A DNA stretch of 64,000 nucleotides from Kutzneria sp. 744 (GCF_000568255.1 NZ_KK037166.1:9269372-9333371), one strand, 5' to 3'; positions 27,588 to 37,231 are shown, counted from the first letter of the stretch. Notes: generated from the sequence alone by a model not told the origin. Numbers and translations are program-made.

Positions 27588-28688
27588 CTAGTACACGCCC
27601 TCGATGACGGTCTCGCTGCCGAACACCTGCACGGGCGCGAGATCGCCGAGGGAATCGCCGGGCTGGCCGGGCAGCGCGGGCACGCGGATGGCCGTGTCAC
27701 GGTCAAGGTTGTTGGGCAGCAACATGGAACGGCTGACATGGTTGGTGACGACCTGGCCCCGTGTGCCGTACGGGACGGGCTCCAGCGAGACCGGATCGAC
27801 CACGCGGAAGGTGATGTGCGGCCCGAAGCCGTCGAAGATCGGGTACTCGGTGTCGCCGAGGCGCTGGCTGGCGCCGCCCATGATCATGGTGCTCCCGTAC
27901 ACGCCGTGCAGGGGAATGCCGGGGAAGACCTCGTTGCGGAACAGGTCGTGCGTGTCGGCGTCCATGTGGGCGCCGCCCCACATGACGAGCCGGACGTTGC
28001 GGGTGATGGCGGCCAGGAGATCGTCCCGCCGGGCCAGGCGCTCCAGCATGGGCGGCGTGGTCATGAGGACGCCGACCTCCTGGCTGAGCAGGATATGCGA
28101 GGACTGCTCGACCAGGTGTTCGACATAGGCGTCGGCCTGGGCCGTCTGGCCGGAGGCGATGAGCTTGCGGACCCAGCGCGGATCCATGTCCACTGTGTAC
28201 ATCAGGCCGCGCCGGGCCCGCGCCGCCAGGCCGATGAAGTGGCCGACGGCGTGGGGCCCGGTGGGCAGGATGCCCAGCCAGTTCAGGCCGAGGGGAATGC
28301 CCAGGCGGTCCAACGGCTCCAGCATGTGGGTGATCATCCGCTGGAGCCAGTCGTCGAGGAACACCACCCGCTTGGGCGGCCCCGTGGTGCCGCCGCTGTC
28401 GTACACGCCGACGATGTCGGCGGCATCGCCGTAGCCGCGCGGGATCAGGTGCTCGGGACGCACATTCCGGAGCTGGTCGACCACAGTGGGGAACAGCCGG
28501 AGATCCTCGACCGACCGCACCGCCTCGCGCGGGTCGAAGCCGAGCGAGGCGGCCTGCGCCAGCCAGAACGGCGACCCCGTCTCGGGATCGAAGTGCCACC
28601 GCATGGCCGCGCGGACGTACCCGTCGGCGTCGTCACCGGAGAGTTCGGCCCCGGGGAGATCATCGTTGTCCCGCACGCATTCGAACAT
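27588..28688 (-). CDS. LuxE/PaaK-like acyl-activating enzyme
   Basis: A 366-residue member of the LuxE/phenylacetate-CoA ligase group, in which an acid is adenylated and passed on as a thioester. The phosphate-binding motif of adenylating enzymes is present as YDSGGTTGPPKR at 96-107, and a second motif as HGVYGSTMIMGG. The length equals that of LuxE (about 370) and is shorter than PaaK (about 430). The ATG chosen gives MFECVRDND; the frame upstream to 29120 is the shadow of the luciferase-like gene. It abuts the LuxC-like gene, the classic partner of LuxE. Confidence 0.78.
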   Translation of the reverse strand: MFECVRDNDDLPGAELSGDDADGYVRAAMRWHFDPETGSPFWLAQAASLGFDPREAVRSVEDLRLFPTVVDQLRNVRPEHLIPRGYGDAADIVGVYDSGGTTGPPKRVVFLDDWLQRMITHMLEPLDRLGIPLGLNWLGILPTGPHAVGHFIGLAARARRGLMYTVDMDPRWVRKLIASGQTAQADAYVEHLVEQSSHILLSQEVGVLMTTPPMLERLARRDDLLAAITRNVRLVMWGGAHMDADTHDLFRNEVFPGIPLHGVYGSTMIMGGASQRLGDTEYPIFDGFGPHITFRVVDPVSLEPVPYGTRGQVVTNHVSRSMLLPNNLDRDTAIRVPALPGQPGDSLGDLAPVQVFGSETVIEGVY

Positions 28689-28716
28689 AACCCGGCGCCA
28701 ACCCGCGCGGAGTACA

Positions 28717-29745
28717 TCATCCGGGTGTACCCCAGGCCTTGGCCAGCAGCTCGTACGAACGCACGCGCGCGGCGTGGTCATGGGTGATCGTGGTGACGAC
28801 GACCTCGTCCGCGCCGGCCTTGGCGCGCAACTCCTCAAGGTCGGCGGCCACTTCCTCCGGCGCGCCAACGAACTGCGAGCCGACCCGGTCGGCCACCGAG
28901 GCGCGCTGCCGTTCGGTCCAAGGGAATGCCGCCACCTCGGCCGGCGAGGGATAGGGCGGCGCGCCGGTGCTGGACCGCACGCCGAGCACCCACTGACCGT
29001 AGCCGCTGGCCAGTTCCCTTGCGGCGGAAGTGGTTTCGGCCACGACGATGTCCGCCGACACGGCGACGTACGGCTCGGCCAGCCGGGTCGACGGCACGAA
29101 TGCCGCGCGGTAGGCGGCAATCGTGTCGAAAGCGGTCTCCGGCGCGAAGTGGTAGGCCACGCCGAACGGCAGACCCAGCGCCCCGGCGGCCCGGGCGCTC
29201 TCGCCCGGCGTCGCGCCGTGGATCCACACCTGCAACCGCGCGTGCTCCGCGGCGACGGCGTGGTGCTCGCCGGTGCCGTCCAGGAACTCCAGGATCGACC
29301 GCACCTGGTTGAGGTACGGGCCGGCGTCCATGGGAATGAGGATCCGGTTCAGCTGCTCCCACACCGTCAGCTGCGCGTCCGGGACCTTGCCGACCACCTC
29401 GGCCAGCTTGGTCGTCCCGGACCGGCCCAGACCGAGGTCGACACGGTCGGGGTGCAGGTGCGCGAGGGTGCCGAACTGCTCGGCCGCGACCACGGGCGAG
29501 ACGTAGCCGAGCAGCACCGCCGCCGAGCCGACCCGAATGCGGGACGTGGCCTCGGCGATGACGGTGGCGAGCACGGACGGGGCCGCCGCGGCCACGCCCG
29601 GCGTGAGGTGGTGCTGGGCCACCCAGTAACGGTGGTAGCCCAGCTCCTCCGCCCGCCGGGCGAGGTCGACGCTGTTGCGCAGCGCCTCCGCCGCGCTGCC
29701 GCCGGAGACGATCGGCGACAGGTCCAATACGGACAGTGGGATCAT
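28717..29745 (-). CDS. luciferase-like (LLM class) flavin monooxygenase
   Basis: A 342-residue bacterial-luciferase-family TIM-barrel protein of the MsnO8-like single-chain group. Typical text is [48 protein letters not shown] and [10 protein letters not shown]. Such enzymes use reduced FMN and oxygen. It is the first of three genes in one direction: 28 bp before the LuxE-like gene, with the LuxC-like gene next. In true luminescent bacteria, LuxCE make the aldehyde that LuxAB oxidise. Light emission is not implied here, since there is no second luciferase subunit, LuxD or LuxG. Confidence 0.85.
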   Translation of the reverse strand: MIPLSVLDLSPIVSGGSAAEALRNSVDLARRAEELGYHRYWVAQHHLTPGVAAAAPSVLATVIAEATSRIRVGSAAVLLGYVSPVVAAEQFGTLAHLHPDRVDLGLGRSGTTKLAEVVGKVPDAQLTVWEQLNRILIPMDAGPYLNQVRSILEFLDGTGEHHAVAAEHARLQVWIHGATPGESARAAGALGLPFGVAYHFAPETAFDTIAAYRAAFVPSTRLAEPYVAVSADIVVAETTSAARELASGYGQWVLGVRSSTGAPPYPSPAEVAAFPWTERQRASVADRVGSQFVGAPEEVAADLEELRAKAGADEVVVTTITHDHAARVRSYELLAKAWGTPG

Positions 29746-29749
29746 GCTT

Positions 29750-31126
29750 CTACGATACGGTGAAGAAGACGTCCGTGCGGTTGTCCGGCTGGCCGCTGTT
29801 GGTCTTGGCGAACACCGACACGAAGCACGTGCCGGCCGCGGCCATGCCGTGGTAGTCGCCGACGTAGTACGAGCCGTCGTTGACGACCGGCGCGGCCGTG
29901 ATGTCGAACGGACCGGACAACTTGGTGGTGTGCCACGAGGTTCCGGTGGCCGAGGTGGCCTGCCAGTACGACGTGCCAGTGCTGTCGAGCTGGTAGTACG
30001 TCACGCCGACGACCCCGTCGGAGTTGACCGCGACGGCCGGCATGAACTGCTTGGCCGGCGAGGAGCCGACCGGAACCGGCGCGGACCAGGTCGCCCCGGC
30101 GTCGGTGGAGGTGGCCATGACGGCGCCGTCGTGGTCGCCGGCGAACTGCGAACCCTGCCACACGGCACGGAGTTCGCCGTGCGGGCCGGCCGCGAGCTGC
30201 CCGAACACGTCGTGCCCGTCACGCACGTTCTTGCCGCCCGGCTCCTTGGTGCCGACCGACTTGGCCTGACCGGCGACGGCCGGCGCGGACCAGGTCTCGC
30301 CGAGGTCGGCCGAGGTGATCGACCGCCAGGACGTGGCGTAGTCGGCCGTGCCCGGAATCGGCTCGTAGTAGGCGAAGAAGGCGACCAGCTTGCCCTGCAC
30401 GGACGCCAGCCGGACGCCGGACGCGCCCTTGCCGACGCCGAAGTCCACGACCTTGCGGGGCTCGCCCCACGTCGTGCCGCCGTCGCCGCTGTGGGCCAGG
30501 TAGATCGGGCCGGTGCCGTCGTCCAGGTTGATCCGGTCCCACGCCACGTAGACGTCCTTGCCGGTGGTGTACACCGTCGGCAGGTCGTTCCAGATGTTGT
30601 CGGTGTCGCCCGTGCCCTCACGGGTGATCGTGGTCGGCGTGCCCCAGCTGCGGCCGCCGTCGCCCGACTTCACGACCAGCAGCGCGTGGTCGCCGTGCGG
30701 GGTGGTGGTGTTCATGCTCAGCGACGTCAGGAAGACCATGCCGTTGGGGGCGATGGACACCTGGGTGTCGGTGGCGCGGTCGAAAGCTCCGCCCGAGCAC
30801 GTCGAGACGGCCGGCGGCGTGGCGTAGGTCCAGGTGCGGCCGCCGTCGAAGGTGGCCGCGGTGATCAGGCCGTGGCCGCCGACGCCCTGCCAGCGGTCGG
30901 TCTGGAAGGCCGAGACCATGTGCGACGGGTTACGCGGGTCGACCGCGATGTCCGGCTGCACCTCGGCGTTCGGGTAATTGGTGCCGACCGGGTCCTTGTG
31001 GTCGCAGCCCGCCGGGAAGGGGCTGGGCGTCGAGATCTTGACCGCGGTGGGCGGGGTGTCCGCGTGAGCGATTGCCGGGGCCAGCGCCAGTAAGCCGGCG
31101 ACGGCAGTGACCAGGTACTTTTTCAT
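29750..31126 (-). CDS. secreted BNR-repeat (sialidase-fold) protein
   Basis: A 458-residue exported protein with a signal peptide ([21 protein letters not shown], cleaved after about residue 22). Asp-box/BNR motifs recur: [25 protein letters not shown] and TDAGATWS, each marking a blade of a sialidase-like beta-propeller. The arginine triad and Tyr/Glu pair of true sialidases are not evident to me, so binding or another hydrolase activity is equally possible. The start follows a purine-rich leader. The neighbours on the same strand are a membrane protein upstream and the luciferase-like gene 5 bp downstream. Confidence 0.78.
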   Translation of the reverse strand: MKKYLVTAVAGLLALAPAIAHADTPPTAVKISTPSPFPAGCDHKDPVGTNYPNAEVQPDIAVDPRNPSHMVSAFQTDRWQGVGGHGLITAATFDGGRTWTYATPPAVSTCSGGAFDRATDTQVSIAPNGMVFLTSLSMNTTTPHGDHALLVVKSGDGGRSWGTPTTITREGTGDTDNIWNDLPTVYTTGKDVYVAWDRINLDDGTGPIYLAHSGDGGTTWGEPRKVVDFGVGKGASGVRLASVQGKLVAFFAYYEPIPGTADYATSWRSITSADLGETWSAPAVAGQAKSVGTKEPGGKNVRDGHDVFGQLAAGPHGELRAVWQGSQFAGDHDGAVMATSTDAGATWSAPVPVGSSPAKQFMPAVAVNSDGVVGVTYYQLDSTGTSYWQATSATGTSWHTTKLSGPFDITAAPVVNDGSYYVGDYHGMAAAGTCFVSVFAKTNSGQPDNRTDVFFTVS

Positions 31127-31158
31127 GTAGTCCCCCCTGCTCGGTGGCGGTGGGGACC

Positions 31159-31824
31159 CTAACCCGGGGCGCGCTCGTCGAGGAAGAAAAGCGCCAATCC
31201 GGTCACGATCAGGAAATTCGCACCCCAGGCCGCCCTGTTGCCGACGAGCTCGGTGACCAGCGCGCCCACGCCCGCGCCGACGAGGAACGACAGCACCACC
31301 AGGCCGAAGGTCCGGGCCTGCCGGCCGGCGTCCTCGTCGCGGCGGAACACCGCCCGGTACGTGGCCCGGGCGGCGGTCCGCAGGTTGCCGGTGGTCATCG
31401 TCGTGTTCACCGACCACTCGCGGACCGTGCCGAAGGTGGCGTTCTGCAGCGCCGCCACGAACGCCACCGCCAGCACCACCGCGCTGCTCGCGAACCAGGT
31501 CGGGATCGCGCCCACGACCAACAGCACCACGATCTCGATCACCAGCGCCACCCGGATCGGCCGGCGCACGACCGGGGCGATGCGGGGGTGGGTGAGCGTC
31601 TCCGCCGCCGCCACGCCCAGCACGAACGCGATCAGCGGCGGCACGTGGGCCAGCGCCCCGCCCACGTCGCCGCGAGCCGCGTCCACGGCCAGCAGCACCA
31701 CGTTGCCGGTCTGGGCGTTGGCGAACACGCCGCCGTGGGCCACGAACGTGAACGCGTCCAGGTAGCCGCCCGCGACGCCGAGCAGCACGATCAGACGCAA
31801 GGTCTTGGCGGTGATGACCTCCAT
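31159..31824 (-). CDS. DUF1275 (YoaK-like) membrane protein
   Basis: A 221-residue integral membrane protein with six hydrophobic segments. The text GGYLDAFTFVAHGGVFANAQTGN and later NATFGTVREWSVNTTMTTGNLR are the conserved parts of the DUF1275 family. No reaction is known; members are probably transporters or channels. It reads into the BNR gene with 32 bp between and could be co-transcribed. A strong hairpin behind the serine hydrolase separates it from that gene upstream. Confidence 0.87.
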   Translation of the reverse strand: MEVITAKTLRLIVLLGVAGGYLDAFTFVAHGGVFANAQTGNVVLLAVDAARGDVGGALAHVPPLIAFVLGVAAAETLTHPRIAPVVRRPIRVALVIEIVVLLVVGAIPTWFASSAVVLAVAFVAALQNATFGTVREWSVNTTMTTGNLRTAARATYRAVFRRDEDAGRQARTFGLVVLSFLVGAGVGALVTELVGNRAAWGANFLIVTGLALFFLDERAPG

Positions 31825-31870
31825 AGCGGATCAGTTTGCCGTGCCGCCGGGCCCACCGCCGTTACGGCGC

Positions 31871-31925
31871 GAGGTCGCGCCGGTCTCTGGACCGCAAGGG
31901 AAGAGACCGGCTTTAGAGCGACCTC
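31871..31925 (-). terminator. nested hairpin after the serine hydrolase gene
   Basis: GCCGGTCTCT at 31879-31888 pairs with AGAGACCGGC at 31902-31911. GAGGTCGC at 31871-31878 pairs with GCGACCTC at 31918-31925. The stem overlaps the stop codon of the minus-strand hydrolase gene (31913-31915) and probably ends its transcript. Confidence 0.6.
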
Positions 31926-33271
31926 GCCCCGCGCGGGACGCGCGGCATGTCATTGAGAGCGCTTGCCCTCCCGCAGAAGTGGAGGTACGGGCTGCCGTCC
32001 GCCAGGCTGTAGAAGCTGACGGGGAGCCAGTGGTCGCTGCCGGTCAGGGGGACCAGGTAGACGTCCGGCTCCAGGGCCACCATGGGCAGCTCCTCGACGG
32101 GATCCGGGATGTACTCGGCCAGCTTGCCCAGGGTGGTCACCCGCAGGATGGGCTTCCCGCCTTCCAACAGCACCTCGATCCGCTGCCCGGCCCGCTCGTA
32201 CACGCCGACGTAGTCGGTGGGCAGCAACCCCAGGGGCGTGACGGGTGGCACGGGCTGGCGGGCCATCTCCACGCCGACCGAGGCGAAGATCTCCCGGTAG
32301 AGGTCCTCGTACAAGTGAGGGGTGCGCCGGTTGGTCAGCAGCGCCACGGCCAGCCCCTGTGACGGCAGCAGCACGAGATGCGACTGCTGCCCGATGGTCG
32401 AACCGTCGTGTCCGATCAGCGGCTGCCCGTCCCACACGAAACGCTGCCAGCCCAGGCCCCAGGTCTCGGCCAGCGAGTACTTGGCGTCCACCCGGACCTG
32501 CTCGGCCTGCATCTGCTCCAGTGACGACGTTGTCAGTAGCTCCCCGCCGCCGTCGAGGTGCAGGCGAGCGAACGTCAGCACGTCCGAGACCGTGGCGGCG
32601 ATGAGGCCGGCGGGGCCGATGGCGCGGGGAAGTTGCCACTGCCGCACGGGAATCGTCCTATCGTCCTCCACCATGTGGCCGACGGCGGCCGAACGCAGCA
32701 GCGCCTCCTCCGGAAGGGTGAGGGTGTCCCGCAATCCCAGCGGTTCGAACACCAGGTCCCGCATGGCGGCGTCCCACACCTGCCCGGTGACCTGCTCGAT
32801 GACCCGGCCGGCCAGGCTGAATCCCGAGTTGCAGTACGACCAGGTGGCGCCGAGCGGGGAGTTCTGGGCGACATCGGCCAACTGGGCGACATAGCGGGCC
32901 AGGCAGTCGTCACCCCGCCCGGTGTCGACGATGACGTCGCCGTCGATGCCACTCGTGTGGGTGAGCAGGTGACGAAGGCTCACCCGATCGGTGATCTCGC
33001 CCAGGTTCAGTTCCGGCAGCACGGCCGACACCGGTTTGTCGAGGTCCAGTCGGCCGTCCTGGACCAGCCGCTGCACCGCCGTGGTCACGAAGACCTTGGT
33101 GATGGACCCCAGGTGGAACACGGAATCCGGCCGCACGGGCGCGCCGGTTCTCACGTTCAGCACGCCGGTGGCGGCCACCCCGGTCATGCCGGGGGAGGAG
33201 ATCCCCAGTACGGCGCCCGGCACACCGTGCCGCCGGGCCAGTTCGTCGAGCCTGTTCTGCCAGTGCTCCAT
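31913..33271 (-). CDS. serine hydrolase of the class C beta-lactamase family
   Basis: A 452-residue beta-lactamase-fold hydrolase (esterase EstB or D-aminopeptidase type). The nucleophile motif S56-x-x-K59 lies in HLGSITKVFVTTA, the Y-x-N motif is Y146-C-N148 in SYCNSGF, and the third element is the HDGSTIG loop near residue 260. There is no signal peptide, so it acts inside the cell. A second domain of about 120 residues follows the catalytic part. The start MEHWQNRL was preferred because a terminator hairpin lies between it and the upstream ATG at 33292. The substrate is unknown. Confidence 0.85.
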   Translation of the reverse strand: MEHWQNRLDELARRHGVPGAVLGISSPGMTGVAATGVLNVRTGAPVRPDSVFHLGSITKVFVTTAVQRLVQDGRLDLDKPVSAVLPELNLGEITDRVSLRHLLTHTSGIDGDVIVDTGRGDDCLARYVAQLADVAQNSPLGATWSYCNSGFSLAGRVIEQVTGQVWDAAMRDLVFEPLGLRDTLTLPEEALLRSAAVGHMVEDDRTIPVRQWQLPRAIGPAGLIAATVSDVLTFARLHLDGGGELLTTSSLEQMQAEQVRVDAKYSLAETWGLGWQRFVWDGQPLIGHDGSTIGQQSHLVLLPSQGLAVALLTNRRTPHLYEDLYREIFASVGVEMARQPVPPVTPLGLLPTDYVGVYERAGQRIEVLLEGGKPILRVTTLGKLAEYIPDPVEELPMVALEPDVYLVPLTGSDHWLPVSFYSLADGSPYLHFCGRASALNDMPRVPRGARSL

Positions 33272-33294
33272 ACGCTGCACCGGAGGGAGCATAC

Positions 33295-33322
33295 GGACGG
33301 CGCGGGTCGCCCCGCGCCGTCC
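33295..33322 (-). terminator. 12-bp GC-rich hairpin after the glycanase operon
   Basis: GGACGGCGCGG at 33295-33305 pairs perfectly with CCGCGCCGTCC at 33312-33322, with one more G-C pair inside and a TCGC loop. It is 26 nt after the GH18 stop on the coding strand. There is no T-run, as is common in actinomycetes. Confidence 0.65.
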
Positions 33323-33347
33323 TGTCAGGTCACAATGTTCGGAGGCC

Positions 33348-34715
33348 TTAGCCCTTGTATTGCGCGAATGTACGAGTGAAGTCCCACGCGTTCTGTGCAA
33401 CACCCGAACACGTGTCGTCGTTGGGGTAGGCGCCGGGGCACGGCCGGTCCCGGTTGGCCGACCAGTAGGTGAACCGGCCCAGGTGGTGCTGGTTGGCGTA
33501 ACCGAGCATGGTCTGGGCGTTGGCAGGCGTCACCCGCTCGTTGTTGTCGGTGATGCCGTTCATGGAGGACAGGCCGCTGTGGCGGTAGGCAACGTCGTCG
33601 CTGTAGTGGTAGGCGTCGCGCACCGCCCGCTCCAGGCCGTCGGTGGCCTGCGCGGTGAGCCTGGCCATGTCCTGGCCGGCTCCGCCGAAGTCGAACGGCA
33701 TGATGGTCCACACGTCCACGGTCAGCCCGGAGTTGGCCGCCCGGGTGATCAGGTCGTTGCCCGGGCCGTCCTGGCCGCTGCCGATGGTGATGTAGATGGC
33801 GATCCCGGCGTTGTTCGACCGGATGATCTTCAGGGCGTCCACCATGCGCTGCTGGTAGGTGGCGTTGCCGTAGACGTCGCCCTCGAAGTCGAGGTCGATC
33901 GCCTTCAGGCCGTAGGTGTTGATCACCTTCTGGTACGCCCCGGCCAGCTCGCCCGGGGTGTTGCAGGAGGCCTCCAGCTTGTTGCCGTTGGCCCCGCCGA
34001 ACGACGGCACCACGTCACCGCCGGCCGAGCGGATGGTGTTGATGGTGTTCTGGTCCACGCCGCCGGTCAGCGGCCGGCCGCCGTCCCACATCGGGTTGCA
34101 GTACCCGTTGTTGAGCACGAACGCCATCGTGAACCACTTGACGCCGGTCGCGCTCATGATGGTGCGCGGGTCCGGCGGGTCGCCCCAGCCGTTGTAGTAG
34201 TACGGCGCGACGGCCATCGCCCCGTTCGGCGGGGGCGGGGGCGGCGGGGGAGTGGTGCCGCCGCCGGGGGCCGCCCAGGTCTGGTTGGCCGAGCCGGCGC
34301 AGTCCCAGATCTGGAGCAGGGTTCCGTTGGCGGAGCTGTTGTTGGTGGCGTCCAGGCATTTGCCCAGGGCCTGGAGCGAGCCGTTGCCGCCGACCGTCCA
34401 CTGCTGCGCGCCGGAGCCGTTGCAGTCCCACAGCTGCACCTTGGTGCCGTTGGCGGGATTCGCGCCGGCCACGTCCAGGCACTTGCCCAGCGCCTGGAGG
34501 CTGCCGTCGGAGCCGGTGGTCCACTGCTGGGCGGGGGTGCCGTTGCAGTCGTAGAGCTGCACGGCGGTGCCGTTGGCGCTGTTGGCCCCGGCCACGTCGA
34601 CGCACTTGCCGCCGAAGCCGGTGATCGCCCCGGTCGCCGCGGACGCGGTGCCCGGCAGCAGCACGGTCGTGATCGCGGCCGCGCCGGCGAGCAGCGCGAG
34701 GGATTTCCTGATCAT
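33348..34715 (-). CDS. secreted GH18 chitinase-like enzyme with N-terminal ricin-type CBM13
   Basis: A 455-residue exported protein. The signal peptide ends in TASA near residue 27. A beta-trefoil CBM13 follows, with repeats such as GKCLDVAG and QLYDCNGT...QQW, then a proline linker. The catalytic GH18 barrel is in the second half: the active-site motif D-x-D-x-E is visible in KAIDLDFEG, and strand 3 is SFGGANGN. It hydrolyses chitin or related beta-1,4-GlcNAc polymers. Its ATG overlaps the GH75 stop (ATGA), so it is the third gene of a coupled operon. The last 120 residues carry the barrel end and WSANRDRPCPG. Confidence 0.88.
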   Translation of the reverse strand: MIRKSLALLAGAAAITTVLLPGTASAATGAITGFGGKCVDVAGANSANGTAVQLYDCNGTPAQQWTTGSDGSLQALGKCLDVAGANPANGTKVQLWDCNGSGAQQWTVGGNGSLQALGKCLDATNNSSANGTLLQIWDCAGSANQTWAAPGGGTTPPPPPPPPNGAMAVAPYYYNGWGDPPDPRTIMSATGVKWFTMAFVLNNGYCNPMWDGGRPLTGGVDQNTINTIRSAGGDVVPSFGGANGNKLEASCNTPGELAGAYQKVINTYGLKAIDLDFEGDVYGNATYQQRMVDALKIIRSNNAGIAIYITIGSGQDGPGNDLITRAANSGLTVDVWTIMPFDFGGAGQDMARLTAQATDGLERAVRDAYHYSDDVAYRHSGLSSMNGITDNNERVTPANAQTMLGYANQHHLGRFTYWSANRDRPCPGAYPNDDTCSGVAQNAWDFTRTFAQYKG

Positions 34716-35782
34716 GCGACCGTCCACTTCTGGTTCGCGGAGCCGGCGCAGTCCCAGATCTGCAGCCGGGTTCCGTTGGCGGAGCTGTTGTTCGAGGCGT
34801 CGAGGCACTTGCCCAGCGCCCGCACCGAGCCGTCGTCCGGGCGGGACCAGTTCTGCGCGGCGCTGCCGTTGCAGTCCCACAGCTGGACCACGGTTCCGTT
34901 GGCCGAGTTCGCGCCGGAGACGTCGAGGCACTTGCCGAGGGCACGGATGGTGCCGTCGGAACCGGTGGTCCACTGCTGCGCGGCGCTGCCGTTGCAGTCG
35001 TAGAGCTGGACGGCGGTGCCATTGGTGTTGTTGGCCCCGGCCACATCCACGCACTTGCCGCCGATGCCGGTGATCGTGCCGCCGGTGGGCGGCGGCGGGT
35101 TGCCACCGCCACCGCCGACGAACGTGGTGGCCAGTTGCTGGCCCAGAGACACGGCGCTGCCGTGATTCTCGATCGGGTTCACCTGCGAGTGCGGGAACAC
35201 GATGTAGGTGACACCGCTGTCGGTGCCACCGTTGCGCGGATCGGGGTTGATGCCCAGCGACTGCGCGGTGGCGTACGAGGCCTCGCCGATGATCCCGGTC
35301 GGACCGGTGTCGCCGACGACCGCATAGGTCACCTGGTTGTTGTAGATCACCGCGACCACCGCGCCGCCCTCGATGCCGGCCGTCCGGTAGTCCCAGATGC
35401 CCGACGGGCTCGGCAGCACGATGTAGGGCAGCTGCGCCGCGTTCAGCGGCTGGTCGGTGGATGTGTGGAAAGCGGTGTCCGGGTAGAAGCAGCAGTCGGT
35501 CTGCTCGTTGCACTGCGAGGTGCGCACACCGTCGCAGTCGACGTCCATGTCGCCCTTGAAGAACACGGCGCCATTGGCCTGGCAGACGGGAATGCTGCCG
35601 CCCTGGCCTTCGTCGGTGGCGTAGGTGCCGTTGGAGATCTGCTGGCAGTTGGTCACCTTGGCCAGCAGCTGGCTGGCCGACGGGCCGCCCGGATCGGACG
35701 CCATGGCCGGTGCCGAGGTCACGCCGAACAGGGGCAGGGCCAACAGGAAACCGGCGAGCACGGTGAGAATTCGCCTGCGCAT
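34712..35782 (-). CDS. secreted GH75 chitosanase with C-terminal ricin-type CBM13
   Basis: A 356-residue exported enzyme. The signal peptide is followed by a GH75 fungal-type chitosanase domain to about residue 230: AVFFKGDMDVDCDG, DTAFHTS, VVAVIYNNQVTYAVVGDTGP and GEASYA carry the conserved acidic residues. A Gly/Pro linker (GGGGGNPPPPTGG) and a CBM13 ricin trefoil (about 248-356) end the protein. It cleaves chitosan, the deacetylated chitin of zygomycete and other fungal walls. Its start shares one base with the GH16 stop, and its stop overlaps the GH18 start, so all three are translated together. Confidence 0.9.
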   Translation of the reverse strand: MRRRILTVLAGFLLALPLFGVTSAPAMASDPGGPSASQLLAKVTNCQQISNGTYATDEGQGGSIPVCQANGAVFFKGDMDVDCDGVRTSQCNEQTDCCFYPDTAFHTSTDQPLNAAQLPYIVLPSPSGIWDYRTAGIEGGAVVAVIYNNQVTYAVVGDTGPTGIIGEASYATAQSLGINPDPRNGGTDSGVTYIVFPHSQVNPIENHGSAVSLGQQLATTFVGGGGGNPPPPTGGTITGIGGKCVDVAGANNTNGTAVQLYDCNGSAAQQWTTGSDGTIRALGKCLDVSGANSANGTVVQLWDCNGSAAQNWSRPDDGSVRALGKCLDASNNSSANGTRLQIWDCAGSANQKWTVA

Positions 35783-37017
35783 CAGCTGTTCACCGTCCAC
35801 TTCTGGTTGGCATTGCCGCCGCAGTCCCAGATCTGCAGCCGGGTTCCGTTGGCGGAGCTGTTGTTCGAGGCGTCGAGGCACTTGTTGGCCTGGACGTTGA
35901 CGATGTCGTTGGCCCCGCTGACCGCCCAGTTCTGCGCGCCGGACCCGTTGCAGTCGTAGAGCTGCACCGGAGTTCCGTTTGCGGTGCCGCCGCCGGAGAC
36001 GTCGAGGCACTTGCCCAGCGCCTGGATCTGGCCGTTGGCGACCTTCCACTGCTGCGCGGCGGTGCCGTTGCAGTCGTAGAGCTGCACGGGGGTGCCGTTG
36101 GCGCTGTCGGCACCGGCCACGTCGACGCATTTGCCGCCGAGGCCGGTGATCGAGCCGCCGCCACCCGGCGGAGGCCCGGTGTCGCCCGTGGTCACGTGCA
36201 CGTAGTCCACGGTGAGCTTGCCCGGGAACGGCGTGCCGCCGTCGGGATTGCCCGGCCAGTAGCCGCCGACAGCCAGGTTCATGATGATGAAGAAGCCGTG
36301 GTCGAACACCCACCGGTTGCCGTTGATGTCGGCCGGAGTCCTTGTCTCGTAGGCGTTTCCGTCCACGGACCAGGTGATGCGGTTGGGCGACCAGTCGATC
36401 GCGAAGGTGTGGAAGCCGTCGGCGAAGGACTGCCCGCCGGGCAGCGAGTAGCCGGCGCCGACGCCGGCAGAGCCGGAGTAGCCGGGGCCATGGATGGTGC
36501 CGTGCACGGTGCCGGGCTCGAAGCCGACGTTCTCCATGACGTCGATCTCGCCGCTGTTGGGCCAGCCGACGTTCGGGTCGCCGATGTTGTCGCCGAGCAT
36601 CCAGAACGCCGGCCACATGCCCTGGCCGCGCGGGATCTGCATGCGGGCCTCGAAGTGGCCGTAGGCCTGGGTGAAGTGCTGCGCGGTGTTGAGGCGGGCC
36701 GAGGTGTACTGGCACGGGCCGTACCAGCAGGTGTGGCCGCCCTCCTGCTTGGCCGTGATCACGAGGTGGCCCTGGCCGTCCAGCGCGGCGTTGGAGCTGC
36801 CGGCGGTGTACCACTCCAGCTCGTGGTTGTTGACGTTGTCGCCCGTCTCGTACTGCCACTTGCTGCCGTCGGCGGCGGCGCCGGCCGGACCGTCGAAGTC
36901 GTCGGTGAAGCTGGCGGCCGCCGGTGCGGCGGGCGCGGCCGAAGCCGTCAGTCCCAAGGGGACGATGGTGGTGGCCGCGAGCACCGCGGCCAGCAGGAGG
37001 TGTCTGGGTCTGCGCAT
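35782..37017 (-). CDS. secreted GH16 endo-beta-1,3-glucanase with C-terminal ricin-type CBM13
   Basis: A 411-residue exported enzyme: a signal peptide ending near residue 28, a GH16 jelly-roll domain and a CBM13 trefoil from about residue 285 behind a GPPPGGGG linker. The catalytic motif is GEIDVMEN with E157 and E162 as nucleophile and acid/base. The bulged-strand form E-x-D-x-x-E is that of laminarinases (beta-1,3-glucanases). It is the first gene of the GH16-GH75-GH18 operon; an upstream gap of 314 bp probably holds the promoter. A second, closely similar GH16 gene follows that gap. Confidence 0.92.
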   Translation of the reverse strand: MRRPRHLLLAAVLAATTIVPLGLTASAAPAAPAAASFTDDFDGPAGAAADGSKWQYETGDNVNNHELEWYTAGSSNAALDGQGHLVITAKQEGGHTCWYGPCQYTSARLNTAQHFTQAYGHFEARMQIPRGQGMWPAFWMLGDNIGDPNVGWPNSGEIDVMENVGFEPGTVHGTIHGPGYSGSAGVGAGYSLPGGQSFADGFHTFAIDWSPNRITWSVDGNAYETRTPADINGNRWVFDHGFFIIMNLAVGGYWPGNPDGGTPFPGKLTVDYVHVTTGDTGPPPGGGGSITGLGGKCVDVAGADSANGTPVQLYDCNGTAAQQWKVANGQIQALGKCLDVSGGGTANGTPVQLYDCNGSGAQNWAVSGANDIVNVQANKCLDASNNSSANGTRLQIWDCGGNANQKWTVNS

Positions 37018-37231
37018 GATGGGTCTCGCCTCTCGGGGAACGTCAGTTCGCACCGCAGGAGGCACCGGCCGAGGGCGGATCTCGGCTGTGTGCGGCGGTT
37101 TTCTTGCAGGGGCGCGAAATCGGTCTGTGGCAGGGGGTGAAATCCAGCGGGCACAGGGGTTTGCCCGTCGGTGCGACGAGTATCCGAGGGTTGGACCGGA
37201 TTTGGCAATGCTTTGGCGGCCAGTTCGTCCA

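Noticed and set aside
26275-29745. A true bioluminescence operon
   Set aside because: Only one luciferase-like chain is present, of the MsnO8-like type, with no LuxB, LuxD or LuxG; the lux-like label is for the enzyme families only.
31951-31970. A CebR-like box (GAGAGCGCTTGCC)
   Set aside because: It is inside the serine hydrolase coding sequence, only partly matches the CebR palindrome, and is not near the beta-glucosidase operon.
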